This document shows positions 29,328 to 40,326 of a stretch of DNA of 64,000 nt, piece after piece. Source of the stretch: Glaciihabitans arcticus (lineage in GTDB: Bacteria; Actinomycetota; Actinomycetes; Actinomycetales; Microbacteriaceae); assembly GCF_004310685.1 (NCBI RefSeq), contig NZ_SISG01000001.1:2108001-2172000 (forward strand). Direction: 5' to 3'. The notes under the pieces are model-generated. The model was given only the letters and a program-made list of their open reading frames with translations. It searched no databases and was not told the origin of the DNA. The position numbers and the translations under genes are program-made. Position 1 is the first letter of the stretch; each line of letters begins with the position of its first letter.

Positions 29328-30068
29328 CTAGTTTAGTTCGAGCTCCGCGTCCTCCTGCTCGCGCTCCCACTCGTCCCTGACCAGCCGGAACCACAGGAAC
29401 ACGGCGAAGACCGCGAAGACCGCCCACTCGATCGCGTAGAACACGTTGAGCCAGTTCAGCGTGACCTCGGCGCTCGGTACCGGCGAATCGATGGCGTCGA
29501 GGCCCGCGGGGGCGTCATCCAGAACCAGGTAACCCCCATAGACGGAAGCCGGCGCGTCCGCCCACTGGTTGATGAGGGCGGCCACCGACATCGACTTCTG
29601 CTCCCCCGCCTCGAAGTCGTCTTCGGCGGGCGGTTCGGTCGCGACGTAGCGGCCGGTCAGGTCTCGCTCGCTCGTGGTGAAATCCTTGAGAGCGGATGCC
29701 GCGTCCGCGCGATCGGCGACCCAGCCGAGTGCAACGGCGATAGACACCCCGCTCTCGGTCAGTGCGTGCCCGGTCACCCAGAAGCCTTCGACGCCGTCGT
29801 TGAACCGGCCCTCGAGCACCACGCCGTCGCCGGGCACCAGGGCGCCGGTCGTGCTGACACGCTGCCCTGCGGCGCTCGACGAGATCGTGCTCGCGGGCTC
29901 GGCGATCGACTCGAGCGGCACCGTCGTCTCAGTCTCCCGCTCGACCACGGTGGCCGTCTCGACGCCGCGCGACAGCTGCCACTGCCCGAGCAGCGCGAAC
30001 CCGGCCGCTACCGCGAGGCACACGAACAGCATGCCGATCCAGCGCGGCCTGCGCGCGACTTGCCACAT
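29328..30068 (-). CDS. SURF1-family cytochrome oxidase assembly protein
   Basis: 246 residues with one membrane helix at each end (about 10-32 and 210-232) around an extracytoplasmic domain, the SURF1 layout. The start motif FALLGQWQLSRGVE and the ending NWLNVFYAIEWAVFA fit the family. SURF1 supports maturation of aa3-type cytochrome c oxidase, probably haem a insertion. ATG 30068 begins a short basic tail just before the first helix, 4 bp after the antiporter stop. Confidence 0.85.
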   Translation of the reverse strand: MWQVARRPRWIGMLFVCLAVAAGFALLGQWQLSRGVETATVVERETETTVPLESIAEPASTISSSAAGQRVSTTGALVPGDGVVLEGRFNDGVEGFWVTGHALTESGVSIAVALGWVADRADAASALKDFTTSERDLTGRYVATEPPAEDDFEAGEQKSMSVAALINQWADAPASVYGGYLVLDDAPAGLDAIDSPVPSAEVTLNWLNVFYAIEWAVFAVFAVFLWFRLVRDEWEREQEDAELELN

Positions 30069-30072
30069 CTGT

Positions 30073-31440
30073 CTAGTACTCCGGGTCTCTCTTGCGCGTG
30101 GTGAGCTCATCCGACTGCTGCATGGCCTGCTCGATGAGGGGGTCGACGCGAGCGGGCTCGACGGGCTGCGGCTCGAACAGGTCGTCGTCAGTCGCCGCTA
30201 TCGGCTCGCCGGCGAGCGCGGCCTCGACGAGGGCGATGTTCTCGTCCGCCTCGCGACTCGGGCGCGCGACCTTCTTCTTGGTGCGGAAGATCGCCCCGCC
30301 GATCGCATTCGAGTTGACGGCGATGATCGGACCGATGATCGCCATGATGAGCACATAGAGGCCGGCGAACGGCGTGAGCCTCGGGTCGAGCCCCGAGGCG
30401 GTGGCCAGCGTTGCGAGGATCAACGCGAACTCGCCGCGGTTCTGCAGCATCGCGCTCGTGTTGAAACCCTCCGCGCGCGTGAGCTTGGTCTGCCAGGCGA
30501 TGAGCTGGCCGCCTGCGGTGTTCACGAGCAGGGTCATCAGCACCGCGACACCGACCGGCACGAGAACGGAGCCGAACGTGGAGATGTCGAGCGCGAGCCC
30601 GAAGTTGAGGAAGAAGAACGCGCCGAACACGTCGCGCAGCGGCAGCGCGAGCTGTTCGATCCTCGCCCGGAAGCGCGTCGCACCCAGCACCAGCCCGACC
30701 AGGAACGCGCCGATCGCGTCGGATACCCCGAGCAGCTCGCCGATGCCGCCGAAGGCGACCGCGAGCCCGAAGAACAGGATCGTGAACAGCTCATCGTCAC
30801 GTGTGTTGACCAGACGCGAGACAAACCTGCCTCCCCAGCGCGCGACCATGAACATCACGATGAGGAAGGTGAACGAGATGGCCAGCTGCAGAACGATGGC
30901 CCAGACATCCTGTTCGCCACTGAGGATGACGGACACGATCGCGAGGTAGACGGCGATGAAGACGTCCTCGAGCACCATGATGCCCAGGATTGTCGGCGTC
31001 TCGCGGTTGGCGAGGCGACGCAGTTCGATCAGCAGCTTCGTGATGATGGCACTGGATGACGCGGCCGTCATGCCCGCGATGATCAGGGCCTCACGTGTTC
31101 CCCAGCCGATCCACATCCCGAGCGCGAAGCCGGCCGCCATGTTGATCAGCAGGCGTGTGCCGCCCGAGACGAACAGGGCGCCCGCGTTGCCGTAGAACTC
31201 GTCCTGGTCGAACTCGAGGCCGAGGCTGAACAGCAGCAGGATGAGGCCGAAGACAGCGACGAGCTCCACGTCGGCCGACTCGAAGTTGAGTGGGAAGAAC
31301 TGCGAGTTCGGGCTCGCGACGAGACCCACCAGCATGTAGATCGGGATAGCGGGCAGACCGATGAGCTTGCCGACCCGGCCGAGAACGTAGGCGATGACGA
31401 ACAGAAGGCCAAGAACGAGGAGTTCTTCACCGAGGTGCAC
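30073..31440 (-). CDS. Cation/proton antiporter, CPA2 (KefB/KhtU-like)
   Basis: 455 residues from a GTG start, with about 12 hydrophobic helices in the Na+/H+ exchanger fold; conserved features include LGLEFDQDEF and SDAIGAFLVGLVLG. The C-terminal 75 residues are soluble and acidic and contain no TrkA-N domain. The regulatory RCK-C part is instead encoded by the gene 2 bp upstream, the arrangement of Bacillus KhtT-KhtU, a K+/H+ antiporter. Expected to export K+ in response to pH, nucleotide or electrophile signals. Confidence 0.88.
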   Translation of the reverse strand: MHLGEELLVLGLLFVIAYVLGRVGKLIGLPAIPIYMLVGLVASPNSQFFPLNFESADVELVAVFGLILLLFSLGLEFDQDEFYGNAGALFVSGGTRLLINMAAGFALGMWIGWGTREALIIAGMTAASSSAIITKLLIELRRLANRETPTILGIMVLEDVFIAVYLAIVSVILSGEQDVWAIVLQLAISFTFLIVMFMVARWGGRFVSRLVNTRDDELFTILFFGLAVAFGGIGELLGVSDAIGAFLVGLVLGATRFRARIEQLALPLRDVFGAFFFLNFGLALDISTFGSVLVPVGVAVLMTLLVNTAGGQLIAWQTKLTRAEGFNTSAMLQNRGEFALILATLATASGLDPRLTPFAGLYVLIMAIIGPIIAVNSNAIGGAIFRTKKKVARPSREADENIALVEAALAGEPIAATDDDLFEPQPVEPARVDPLIEQAMQQSDELTTRKRDPEY

Positions 31441-31442
31441 GA

Positions 31443-31973
31443 CTAACCTCCCGGCGGGGAATCGACAGGCGCCTTCGCCTTGAGCTCACCGGTGCGATAG
31501 AACGTGAAGGCCTTCGCGACCTTCTCGGGAGACCCCGCCACCACGAGGGTGTCGCCCGGGAAGACCTTGAAGTCGTCGGCAGGGGCCGGGTTCGCGGACT
31601 CGCCGCGCACAACGGCGACGACGGTCAGGCCGACGACGCCGCGGCTCGCGAGGTTGCCGAGCTGCTGCCCCGCGATGTGGTCTTCGTAGTCGACGGTGAA
31701 CCAGTCGATGGTGAGTCCGGGGATCTGGTCGAGGCTGCTCAGCGACTCGGTGATCCGCGTGCCGCCGAGGAGTTCGGCGAGGGTGTGCGCCTCGTCCTCG
31801 TCCAGTCGCAGGCTGACCTTGCTCGCGTCGGAGCCGTCCTCGGAGTCGGAGAACGAGATCAGGTCACTGTGGCCGGACCGGTGGGTGATGACGCCGACCT
31901 TGCCGCCGTCATCGGTTACGAAGGTGTGCAGCACACCGACACCGGGGAGTTTGACTCTGCGTACGTCGACCAT
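31443..31973 (-). CDS. RCK-C (TrkA-C) regulatory subunit of the antiporter, KhtT-like
   Basis: 176 residues, soluble. The C-terminal half is a TrkA-C/RCK-C domain (VVRGESANPAPADDF, FPGDTLVVAGSPEKV); the N-terminal half is KhtT-like. RCK-C domains bind small ligands such as c-di-AMP and gate the partner channel. It is the first gene of a tight five-gene operon ending in guaA. Confidence 0.87.
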   Translation of the reverse strand: MVDVRRVKLPGVGVLHTFVTDDGGKVGVITHRSGHSDLISFSDSEDGSDASKVSLRLDEDEAHTLAELLGGTRITESLSSLDQIPGLTIDWFTVDYEDHIAGQQLGNLASRGVVGLTVVAVVRGESANPAPADDFKVFPGDTLVVAGSPEKVAKAFTFYRTGELKAKAPVDSPPGG

Positions 31974-31979
31974 TGATCC

Positions 31980-31985
31980 AGTCTA
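31980..31985 (-). promoter_or_regulatory. -10 box of a probable leaderless transcript (KhtT-like operon)
   Basis: TAGACT lies 6 nt before the ATG at 31973 with no Shine-Dalgarno sequence. This would be the promoter for the five-gene operon. Confidence 0.5.
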
Positions 31986-32060
31986 TCGAGCGCCCCAGCG
32001 CCGGGTTCCCGTGTTCGCTGGCCGCGCAGTGCCTCGCGCTGTGGTTTCGTCGCGCGGGCG

Positions 32061-32120
32061 TGACCGGTTTTCGGACGAATGAGTGTGTACGTTTCGCGTC
32101 CTTTGCCCGAACCCTCGTCA
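32061..32120. repeat. 60-bp palindromic repeat, copy R1
   Basis: Begins TGACCGGTTTTCGGACGAAT and ends CCCGAACCCTCGTCA; the two ends are imperfect complements. It aligns without gaps to R2 (33161-33220), about 40 of 60 identical, with the best match at both ends. It lies 99 bp before the AbiEi/DUF559-like gene. Confidence 0.7.
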
Positions 32121-32218
32121 TCGGCGTCATGTCCTTCCCATTGGGGTCGAACGAGAAGTGTTAAACGTTTGGATGCCACGGCCCTCCAGACTCGGACCCC
32201 GCTCCGCATGATCGGATC

Positions 32219-33163
32219 ATGGATGCCCTACCTCCGCTCTTCACCCATGCCGAAACGCAACGGCTCGGGTCCGACCGCCGGTTGCGACGCGCGCGCGATG
32301 GCGGCGCGTATCGGCGCGTTACGACAGGGGTCTACATCCTGAGTTCGCAGTGGGACGGGCTCGATCTGGACGACCGCTATCGAGTGCTGGTGCGGGCTCA
32401 CGCGCTTCGGTCGCGACCGGGTGCGCAATTCTCGCACGACTCAGCGGCAGCGCTCTGGCGACTGCCATCGATCGGTCCGTGGCCAGGCTATGCGCACGAA
32501 CTCATCGGAGCGACCACGGGCGGGAACTCCCGAAGAGCGATCCGGCGTCACGGCCTGGGGTTGGACACTCACTCGACGGTCATCAATGAGGTCACTGTGA
32601 CGTCACTCGCTCGGACCGTCATCGACATGGCGTGCACATCACCCTTCGCGAGGTCCGTTGCAATGCTGGATTGCGCTCAACGCGTTCCCACTCGTGGGGA
32701 ACCCCGGTTCGGAATGACGACCGTCGCTCAGTCGATGATCCTCACTGAACTTGATGAACTACTTCCGTATCGCGGAGCGGTTCAGGCGCGACGCGCGATC
32801 GAGTTCTCAACGGCGCTGTCCGGATCGCCCGGCGAGTCGCTCGGCCGAGTGCAGTTCCATGCTCTGCGCTTACCCGCTCCCGAACTGCAGGTGGAATTCT
32901 TTGACGAGCTGGGGTCGATCGGATTCGTCGACTTCTACTGGAGGGACCTCGGACTCATCGGAGAGTTTGACGGTGTGTCGAAATACGGAGCCCGGCGACT
33001 CTTTCAGACTGGTCTCACACTTCGCGACATCCTCATGCGCGAGAAAGCCAGGGAGGATCGCCTCCGCCGCGTAAGTCGAGGCTTCGTTCGGCTCGGTTGG
33101 AAGCTCGTCAACGACCGCCAGGCTCTCGCCGCCGAGTTGAGACGCTACGGGCTCACCCGATGA
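32219..33163 (+). CDS. AbiEi-antitoxin/DUF559-like protein of unknown role
   Basis: 314 residues. The N-terminal part (RRLRRARDGGAYRRVTTGVY) resembles the winged-helix of AbiEi-type type IV antitoxins; the C-terminal third (VDFYWRDLGLIGEFDG, then KAREDRLR) resembles the restriction-endonuclease fold of DUF559/Vsr-like proteins. Such genes occur in many copies in Microbacteriaceae without an AbiEii toxin, and none is adjacent here. It is flanked by 60-bp repeats R1 and R2, and its TGA stop is the first three bases of R2. No clear Shine-Dalgarno sequence. The region looks less GC-rich than its neighbours (not measured). Confidence 0.6.
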   Translation: MDALPPLFTHAETQRLGSDRRLRRARDGGAYRRVTTGVYILSSQWDGLDLDDRYRVLVRAHALRSRPGAQFSHDSAAALWRLPSIGPWPGYAHELIGATTGGNSRRAIRRHGLGLDTHSTVINEVTVTSLARTVIDMACTSPFARSVAMLDCAQRVPTRGEPRFGMTTVAQSMILTELDELLPYRGAVQARRAIEFSTALSGSPGESLGRVQFHALRLPAPELQVEFFDELGSIGFVDFYWRDLGLIGEFDGVSKYGARRLFQTGLTLRDILMREKAREDRLRRVSRGFVRLGWKLVNDRQALAAELRRYGLTR

Positions 33164-33220
33164 CGAGTTTCCGGACGAATGACGGTTCCGATAGGAGGTC
33201 TTCTGTCCGAAAACTCGTCA
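33161..33220. repeat. 60-bp palindromic repeat, copy R2
   Basis: Begins TGACGAGTTTCCGGACGAAT and ends GTCCGAAAACTCGTCA. The outer 16 bp at each end are complementary at 15 of 16 positions, so the unit can form a long hairpin. It supplies the stop codon of the upstream gene. Confidence 0.75.
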
Positions 33221-33271
33221 GTGGGGGTTGGTCTTGGTGCCTAAGCCGCGAGACGCCTCGAACGGGAGCCC

Positions 33272-35002
33272 CTACTTCGTCGCGACGATGTCAGGCGCCT
33301 CGAGCCGCACGCGATCGGCGGAGGCGTCGTCGGGCTGCGTCTGGCTCTCGAGCTCGGCAGCCACCCGCTTGAGGTAGTTGTTGATCTCTTTCTCGATGCG
33401 GGCCGCATCCCAGCCGAGTTCCGCACCCATGAGGGCCGCGGCGACGGGGGCGGCGGAGACGCCGCGATCCCAGGCCTCGATTGAGATGCGGGTGCGCCGC
33501 GCGAGCACGTCCTCAAGGTGCAGGGCACCCTCGTGGGTCGCCGCGTACACGACCTCTGCGCCGATGTAGTCGTCTGCGCCGGGCAGGGGCTCCTTGAGTT
33601 CGGGGCGCTCGCGGATCAGGTCGAGCAGCTCGTCCGTCATCACGCCGTAGCGATTGAGCAGGTGCTCGATGCGCACCTTGTGCACGTCGAAGGCGCGGGC
33701 GATCTTGGCCCGCTTGTTCCACGCGGCCTGGTAGCCCTCGGCGCCGAGCAGCGCGATGTCTTCGGTCGCGCTCTCGGGCACCTTGCCGTCGAGCGCGGCG
33801 GCTGCCTCATCGATGGCGTCCTTGGCCATGATGCGGTACGTCGTCCACTTGCCGCCCGCAACCACGACGAGACCGGGCACGGTGTGCGCGACGATATGCT
33901 CCCGGCTGAGCTTGGAGGTCTCGTCCGACTCACCGGAGAGCAGCGGCCGCAACCCGGCGAATACGCCTTCGACGTCATCCCGGGTCAGCTTGACGGCGAG
34001 CACCTTGTTCACGTGCTCGAGGATGTAGTCGATGTCCGCGGCCGTTGCCGCCGGATGCGCCTTGTCGAGGTTCCAGTCGGTGTCGGTCGTGCCGATCAGC
34101 CAATGGCGACCCCACGGGATAACGAACAGCACGCTCTTCTCGGTGCGCAGCAGCAGGCCCAGCTTCGACTGGAACCGATCGCGCGGCACCACGAGGTGCA
34201 CACCTTTCGACGCGCGAACCTTGAACTGCCCGCGTTCGCCGACCATGGACTGGGTGTCGTCGGTCCAGACGCCGGTCGCGTTGACGACCTGGCGCGCGCG
34301 GATCTCGAACTTCTCGCCCGTCTCGAGGTCGTGGGCGTTCACTCCGACGACGCGCTGGCCGACCTTGATGAACCCTTCGACACGAATTCGGGATGCCACG
34401 TGCGCACCGTAGAACGATGCGGTGCGGGCGAGGGATGCCACGTACCGTGCATCGTCCACCTGTGCGTCGTAGTAGGTGAGTCCGCCGATGAATGCATCGT
34501 TGGCGAGGCTGGGGGCGGCGCGCAGCATCTGGCGCTTGGAGAGGTGGCGGTGGTGGGGAACTCCGGGTGGGCGGCCACCCGTGTAGGAGAAGAGGTCGTA
34601 GAGGAGCATGCCGGCGCCGATGTACATGCGTTCGTAGACCGGCTTGGTGAGCGGGTAGAGGAACTTGACCGGCTTCACCAAGTGCGGCGCGATGCGCTGC
34701 AGCAGGAGGCCCCGCTCGATGAGCGCCTCACGCACGAGGCGGAAGTCGAGCTGTTCGAGGTAGCGGATGCCGCCGTGCACGAGCTTCGACGATCGGCTCG
34801 AGGTGCCCGAGGCCCAGTCGCGGGCCTCGACCATGCCGACCGACAGGCCACGGGTCACGGCATCCAGTGCGGAACCGGTGCCGACGATGCCTCCGCCGAC
34901 GACGAGGATGTCGAGCTCTTTGCTCTTGAGCGCCTCGATGGCGGCTGACCGCTCATCGGGCCCGAGCTTGGAGGAACGGGTGACTGTCTTGAGCCTGGCC
35001 AT
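33272..35002 (-). CDS. glpD: Aerobic glycerol-3-phosphate dehydrogenase
   Basis: 576 residues. FAD-binding Rossmann start VVGGGIVGTGSALDAV at about 34-50, then SSRSSKLVHGGIRYLEQ and the C-terminal DAO-C domain. It oxidises sn-glycerol-3-phosphate to dihydroxyacetone phosphate at the membrane, passing electrons to the quinone pool. AAGGAAG ribosome site; 17 bp after guaB3, so probably co-transcribed. It complements the GDPD gene elsewhere in the window, which releases the substrate. Confidence 0.95.
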   Translation of the reverse strand: MARLKTVTRSSKLGPDERSAAIEALKSKELDILVVGGGIVGTGSALDAVTRGLSVGMVEARDWASGTSSRSSKLVHGGIRYLEQLDFRLVREALIERGLLLQRIAPHLVKPVKFLYPLTKPVYERMYIGAGMLLYDLFSYTGGRPPGVPHHRHLSKRQMLRAAPSLANDAFIGGLTYYDAQVDDARYVASLARTASFYGAHVASRIRVEGFIKVGQRVVGVNAHDLETGEKFEIRARQVVNATGVWTDDTQSMVGERGQFKVRASKGVHLVVPRDRFQSKLGLLLRTEKSVLFVIPWGRHWLIGTTDTDWNLDKAHPAATAADIDYILEHVNKVLAVKLTRDDVEGVFAGLRPLLSGESDETSKLSREHIVAHTVPGLVVVAGGKWTTYRIMAKDAIDEAAAALDGKVPESATEDIALLGAEGYQAAWNKRAKIARAFDVHKVRIEHLLNRYGVMTDELLDLIRERPELKEPLPGADDYIGAEVVYAATHEGALHLEDVLARRTRISIEAWDRGVSAAPVAAALMGAELGWDAARIEKEINNYLKRVAAELESQTQPDDASADRVRLEAPDIVATK

Positions 35003-35019
35003 AAGAGCTTCCTTAGCTA

Positions 35020-36141
35020 TTAGCTGCCGTTGTACGGTGCGACGACCACTTCGACCCGCTGGAATTCCTTGAGGTCTGAGTATCCGGTTGTCGCCATCGA
35101 CCGGCGGAGTGCGCCGATGAGGTTAACCCTGCCATCTGCAACTGTGGACGGGCCGAAAAGAATTTCTTCGAGCGGAGCCAGCGTGCCGACCTCGACCCGG
35201 TTGCCGCGCGGAAGCTCGGAGTGGTGCGCTTCGGCACCCCAGTGCCAGCCGCCGCCGGGGGCGTCGGTCGCGCGGGCGAGGGTCGAACCGAGCATGACGG
35301 CGTCTGCGCCCATCGAGATCGCCTTGACGATGTCTCCGCTGGTTCCGAGACCCCCGTCGGCGATGACGTGCACGTAGCGGCCGCCGGACTCGTCGAGGTA
35401 GTCGCGACGTGCGCCCGCGACATCCGCCACGGCAGTTGCCATCGGGGCGTGAATGCCGAGCGAGGCGCGGGTCGTGGATGCGGCACCGCCGCCGAAGCCC
35501 ACCAGTACACCCGCCGCGCCCGTGCGCATGAGGTGCAGGGCAGCCGTGTAGGTGGATGCGCCGCCCACGATGACGGGAACGTCGAGTTCGTAGATGAACT
35601 CCTTGAGGTTGAGCGGTTCCACGTTCTTGCTGACGTGCTCGGCGCTCACCGTGGTGCCGCGGATCACGAACAGGTCGACTCCGGCGTCGACAACGGTCTT
35701 GTAGAGCTCCTGCGTGCGCTGTGGGCTGAGCGCGCCGGCAACCGGAACGCCGGAGGCGCGGATCTCGGCGAGGCGGGCGGTGACGAGTTCGGGCTTGATC
35801 GGCTCGGCGTAGATCTGCTGCATGCGCTTGGTCGCGTCTTCGGGCGCGAGCCCGCGGATCTCGGCGAGCAGCGGCTCGGGGTCGTCGTAGCGCGTCCACA
35901 GCCCTTCGAGGTCGAGCACTCCAAGTCCGCCGAGGCGGCCCATCGTGATCGCCGTTGCGGGGCTCACCACCGAGTCCATCGGTGCGGCGAGCACCGGGAT
36001 GTCGAAGGTGTATGCGTCGATGGTCCAGGTCACCGAGACGTCGTGCGGGTCGCGGGTGCGCCGACTGGGCACGATCGCGATGTCGTCGAAGGCGTAGGCA
36101 CGGCGGGCTCGCTTGGAGCGGCCGATCTCGATATCACTCAC
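35020..36141 (-). CDS. guaB3: GuaB3-family IMP dehydrogenase-related protein
   Basis: 373 residues from a GTG start; (beta/alpha)8 barrel like IMP dehydrogenase but without CBS domains, as in mycobacterial GuaB3. The loop that carries the catalytic Cys in true IMP dehydrogenase (GSICTTR in GuaB here) reads GGAASTTR, so the Cys is missing. The flavin/IMP-binding flap region (GTSGDIVKAISMGADAVMLG) is retained. Function is uncertain. A true guaB lies 1.1 kb away. Confidence 0.88.
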   Translation of the reverse strand: MSDIEIGRSKRARRAYAFDDIAIVPSRRTRDPHDVSVTWTIDAYTFDIPVLAAPMDSVVSPATAITMGRLGGLGVLDLEGLWTRYDDPEPLLAEIRGLAPEDATKRMQQIYAEPIKPELVTARLAEIRASGVPVAGALSPQRTQELYKTVVDAGVDLFVIRGTTVSAEHVSKNVEPLNLKEFIYELDVPVIVGGASTYTAALHLMRTGAAGVLVGFGGGAASTTRASLGIHAPMATAVADVAGARRDYLDESGGRYVHVIADGGLGTSGDIVKAISMGADAVMLGSTLARATDAPGGGWHWGAEAHHSELPRGNRVEVGTLAPLEEILFGPSTVADGRVNLIGALRRSMATTGYSDLKEFQRVEVVVAPYNGS

Positions 36142-36148
36142 ACCCCTA

Positions 36149-36154
36149 AGACTA
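36149..36154 (-). promoter_or_regulatory. -10 box of a probable leaderless transcript (guaB3-glpD)
   Basis: TAGTCT ends 7 nt before the GTG at 36141. It sits in a 37-bp space shared with the divergent aminotransferase gene. Confidence 0.4.
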
Positions 36155-36178
36155 TCGGTGGCCTGCGATGCTGGAGTC

Positions 36179-38807
<2,629 letters not shown>

Positions 38808-38849
38808 CTATTTAACCCGGATGCGCCACTGGATACCGGTACACCATGT

Positions 38850-38859
38850 TAACGCGTTA
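38850..38859. promoter_or_regulatory. 10-bp palindrome upstream of guaB
   Basis: TAACGCGTTA, a perfect palindrome about 67 bp before the guaB start. Short; possibly an operator, possibly chance. Confidence 0.3.
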
Positions 38860-38919
38860 GACCTTCTCCTATTCCGCACGCATAATTAGCGATACCGGAT
38901 TTGTGCTGCTCGAAACATG

Positions 38920-38935
38920 GGTGACACAAATCACC
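38920..38935 (+). promoter_or_regulatory. CRP/GlxR-like site upstream of the liv operon
   Basis: GGTGACACAAATCACC contains GTGA-N6-TCAC, the core of the cAMP-receptor-protein / GlxR site TGTGA-N6-TCACA. It lies 75 bp before the livH start, followed by a TATCGT -10 candidate at 38938-38943. Confidence 0.5.
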
Positions 38936-39009
38936 AGTATCGTCAATGCCGACGCTGCGCCAGAACCCGCGAGATAGCAAGTCTCGGCTGGTCTCGTCTT
39001 GGAGGTTCC

Positions 39010-40317
39010 GTGGAAGTCGCTCGAAGGACTCACCAGCGCAGGTCTACCCTGCTCGTGGTCATATTCGCTGCCCTGTTTGGCATATTCGCCCTGACGTCGA
39101 TCGGGTCGCCGGCACATGCCGACGAGGTCGGTACCGACGAATATGACTACATATTCGCCGGCAACGTGAAGTACGACAGCGAGCCTGTCGGCGACGTTCT
39201 CATCAAGGTCTCAGGCGGCGGCTACAACGCCGAAGTCGTGACCGATGAAGACGGCAAGTGGCGTATCGGCGTGCCCGAGAAGGGCGAATACGAGATCACC
39301 CTCGTGGAAGACAGCCTTCCCGACGGCGTTGTCGTCGTCGAGGGCGAAGCCGTTGTCGACGCCGAGTTCGGACTGACCAAGAACAAGACGGTCAACTTCT
39401 TCCTCGGTGAGGGAGTGCGCGTCACCGTCAGCTTCTTCGACCAGTTCGTCGACCGCGCGGTCAACGGCCTCAACTTCGGCCTGATGCTGGCTCTCGCCGC
39501 CATCGGCGCCTCGCTCGTGTTCGGTACTACCGGACTGTCGAACTTCGCCCACGCCGAGCTCGTGACCTTCGGTGCCGTGATGGCCCTGCTGTTCAGCGTG
39601 TTCTGGAGCTGGCCCGTCTTCGTCGCGATCCCCGTGGCGGTGGTGCTGAGCGGACTGTTCGGACTGGTGCTCGATGCCGGCCTGTGGAGACCCCTGCGCA
39701 AAAAGGGTGTCGGAATAGTCCAGCTCATGATCGTGAGCATCGGCCTCTCCCTCGCCCTGCGCTACGTGTTCCAGTACTTCATCGGTGGTGGCACATACCA
39801 GCTCCCCGGAGCCGGGGCCGCTGAGATCACACTGTTCGGCTCGGTCGCACTGACCGTCACCGACATGGTGAGCATGGTCGTCAGCGTTGTGGTGCTGCTC
39901 GGCGTGGCCTGGTGGCTCGTCAACACCCGCATCGGCAAGGCGACCCGCGCCATCTCAGACAACGTGTCACTCGCAGCCGCGAGCGGCATCGACGTCGACC
40001 GCGTGATCCGTATCGTCTGGGTCCTGGCATCCGCCCTCGCGGGTCTGTCCGGAATCCTGTGGGCCTACTTCCGCCCGGGCATCAAGTGGGACATGGGTGC
40101 GGGCATCCTGCTCCTCATCTTCGCCGCAATCACCCTCGGCGGACTCGGCACGGCCTTCGGTGCGCTCGTCGGATCCCTCGTCGTCGGAATGCTCGTCGAG
40201 ATCTCGACGCTCTGGATTCCGTCCGACCTCAAGTACGTGGGCGCACTCGTCGTGCTCATCCTCGTGTTGCTGGTGCGTCCGCAGGGCATCCTCGGTCGCC
40301 GCGAGAGAATAGGTTAG
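39010..40317 (+). CDS. livH: LivH-type ABC permease with N-terminal secreted domain
   Basis: 435 residues from a GTG start with a GGAGG ribosome site. Residues 1-43 are a signal peptide (ends AHA). Residues about 45-130 form a beta-rich domain of the carboxypeptidase-regulatory/Ig-like type (AGNVKYDSEPVGDVLIKVSG, then GKWRIGVPEKGEYEITLVED). The rest is a standard LivH permease of about 290 residues (GTTGLSNFAHAELVTFGAV, ending LVRPQGILG). LivH and LivM form the channel of branched-chain amino-acid or urea type importers. The extra domain would face outside, where the binding protein docks. First gene of livHMGF. Confidence 0.9.
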   Translation: MEVARRTHQRRSTLLVVIFAALFGIFALTSIGSPAHADEVGTDEYDYIFAGNVKYDSEPVGDVLIKVSGGGYNAEVVTDEDGKWRIGVPEKGEYEITLVEDSLPDGVVVVEGEAVVDAEFGLTKNKTVNFFLGEGVRVTVSFFDQFVDRAVNGLNFGLMLALAAIGASLVFGTTGLSNFAHAELVTFGAVMALLFSVFWSWPVFVAIPVAVVLSGLFGLVLDAGLWRPLRKKGVGIVQLMIVSIGLSLALRYVFQYFIGGGTYQLPGAGAAEITLFGSVALTVTDMVSMVVSVVVLLGVAWWLVNTRIGKATRAISDNVSLAAASGIDVDRVIRIVWVLASALAGLSGILWAYFRPGIKWDMGAGILLLIFAAITLGGLGTAFGALVGSLVVGMLVEISTLWIPSDLKYVGALVVLILVLLVRPQGILGRRERIG

Positions 40318-40326
40318 GCAAGAAAC

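Noticed and set aside
32219-33163. Active type IV toxin-antitoxin (AbiEi/AbiEii) pair
   Set aside because: No toxin gene lies next to it; only the antitoxin-like domain is seen.
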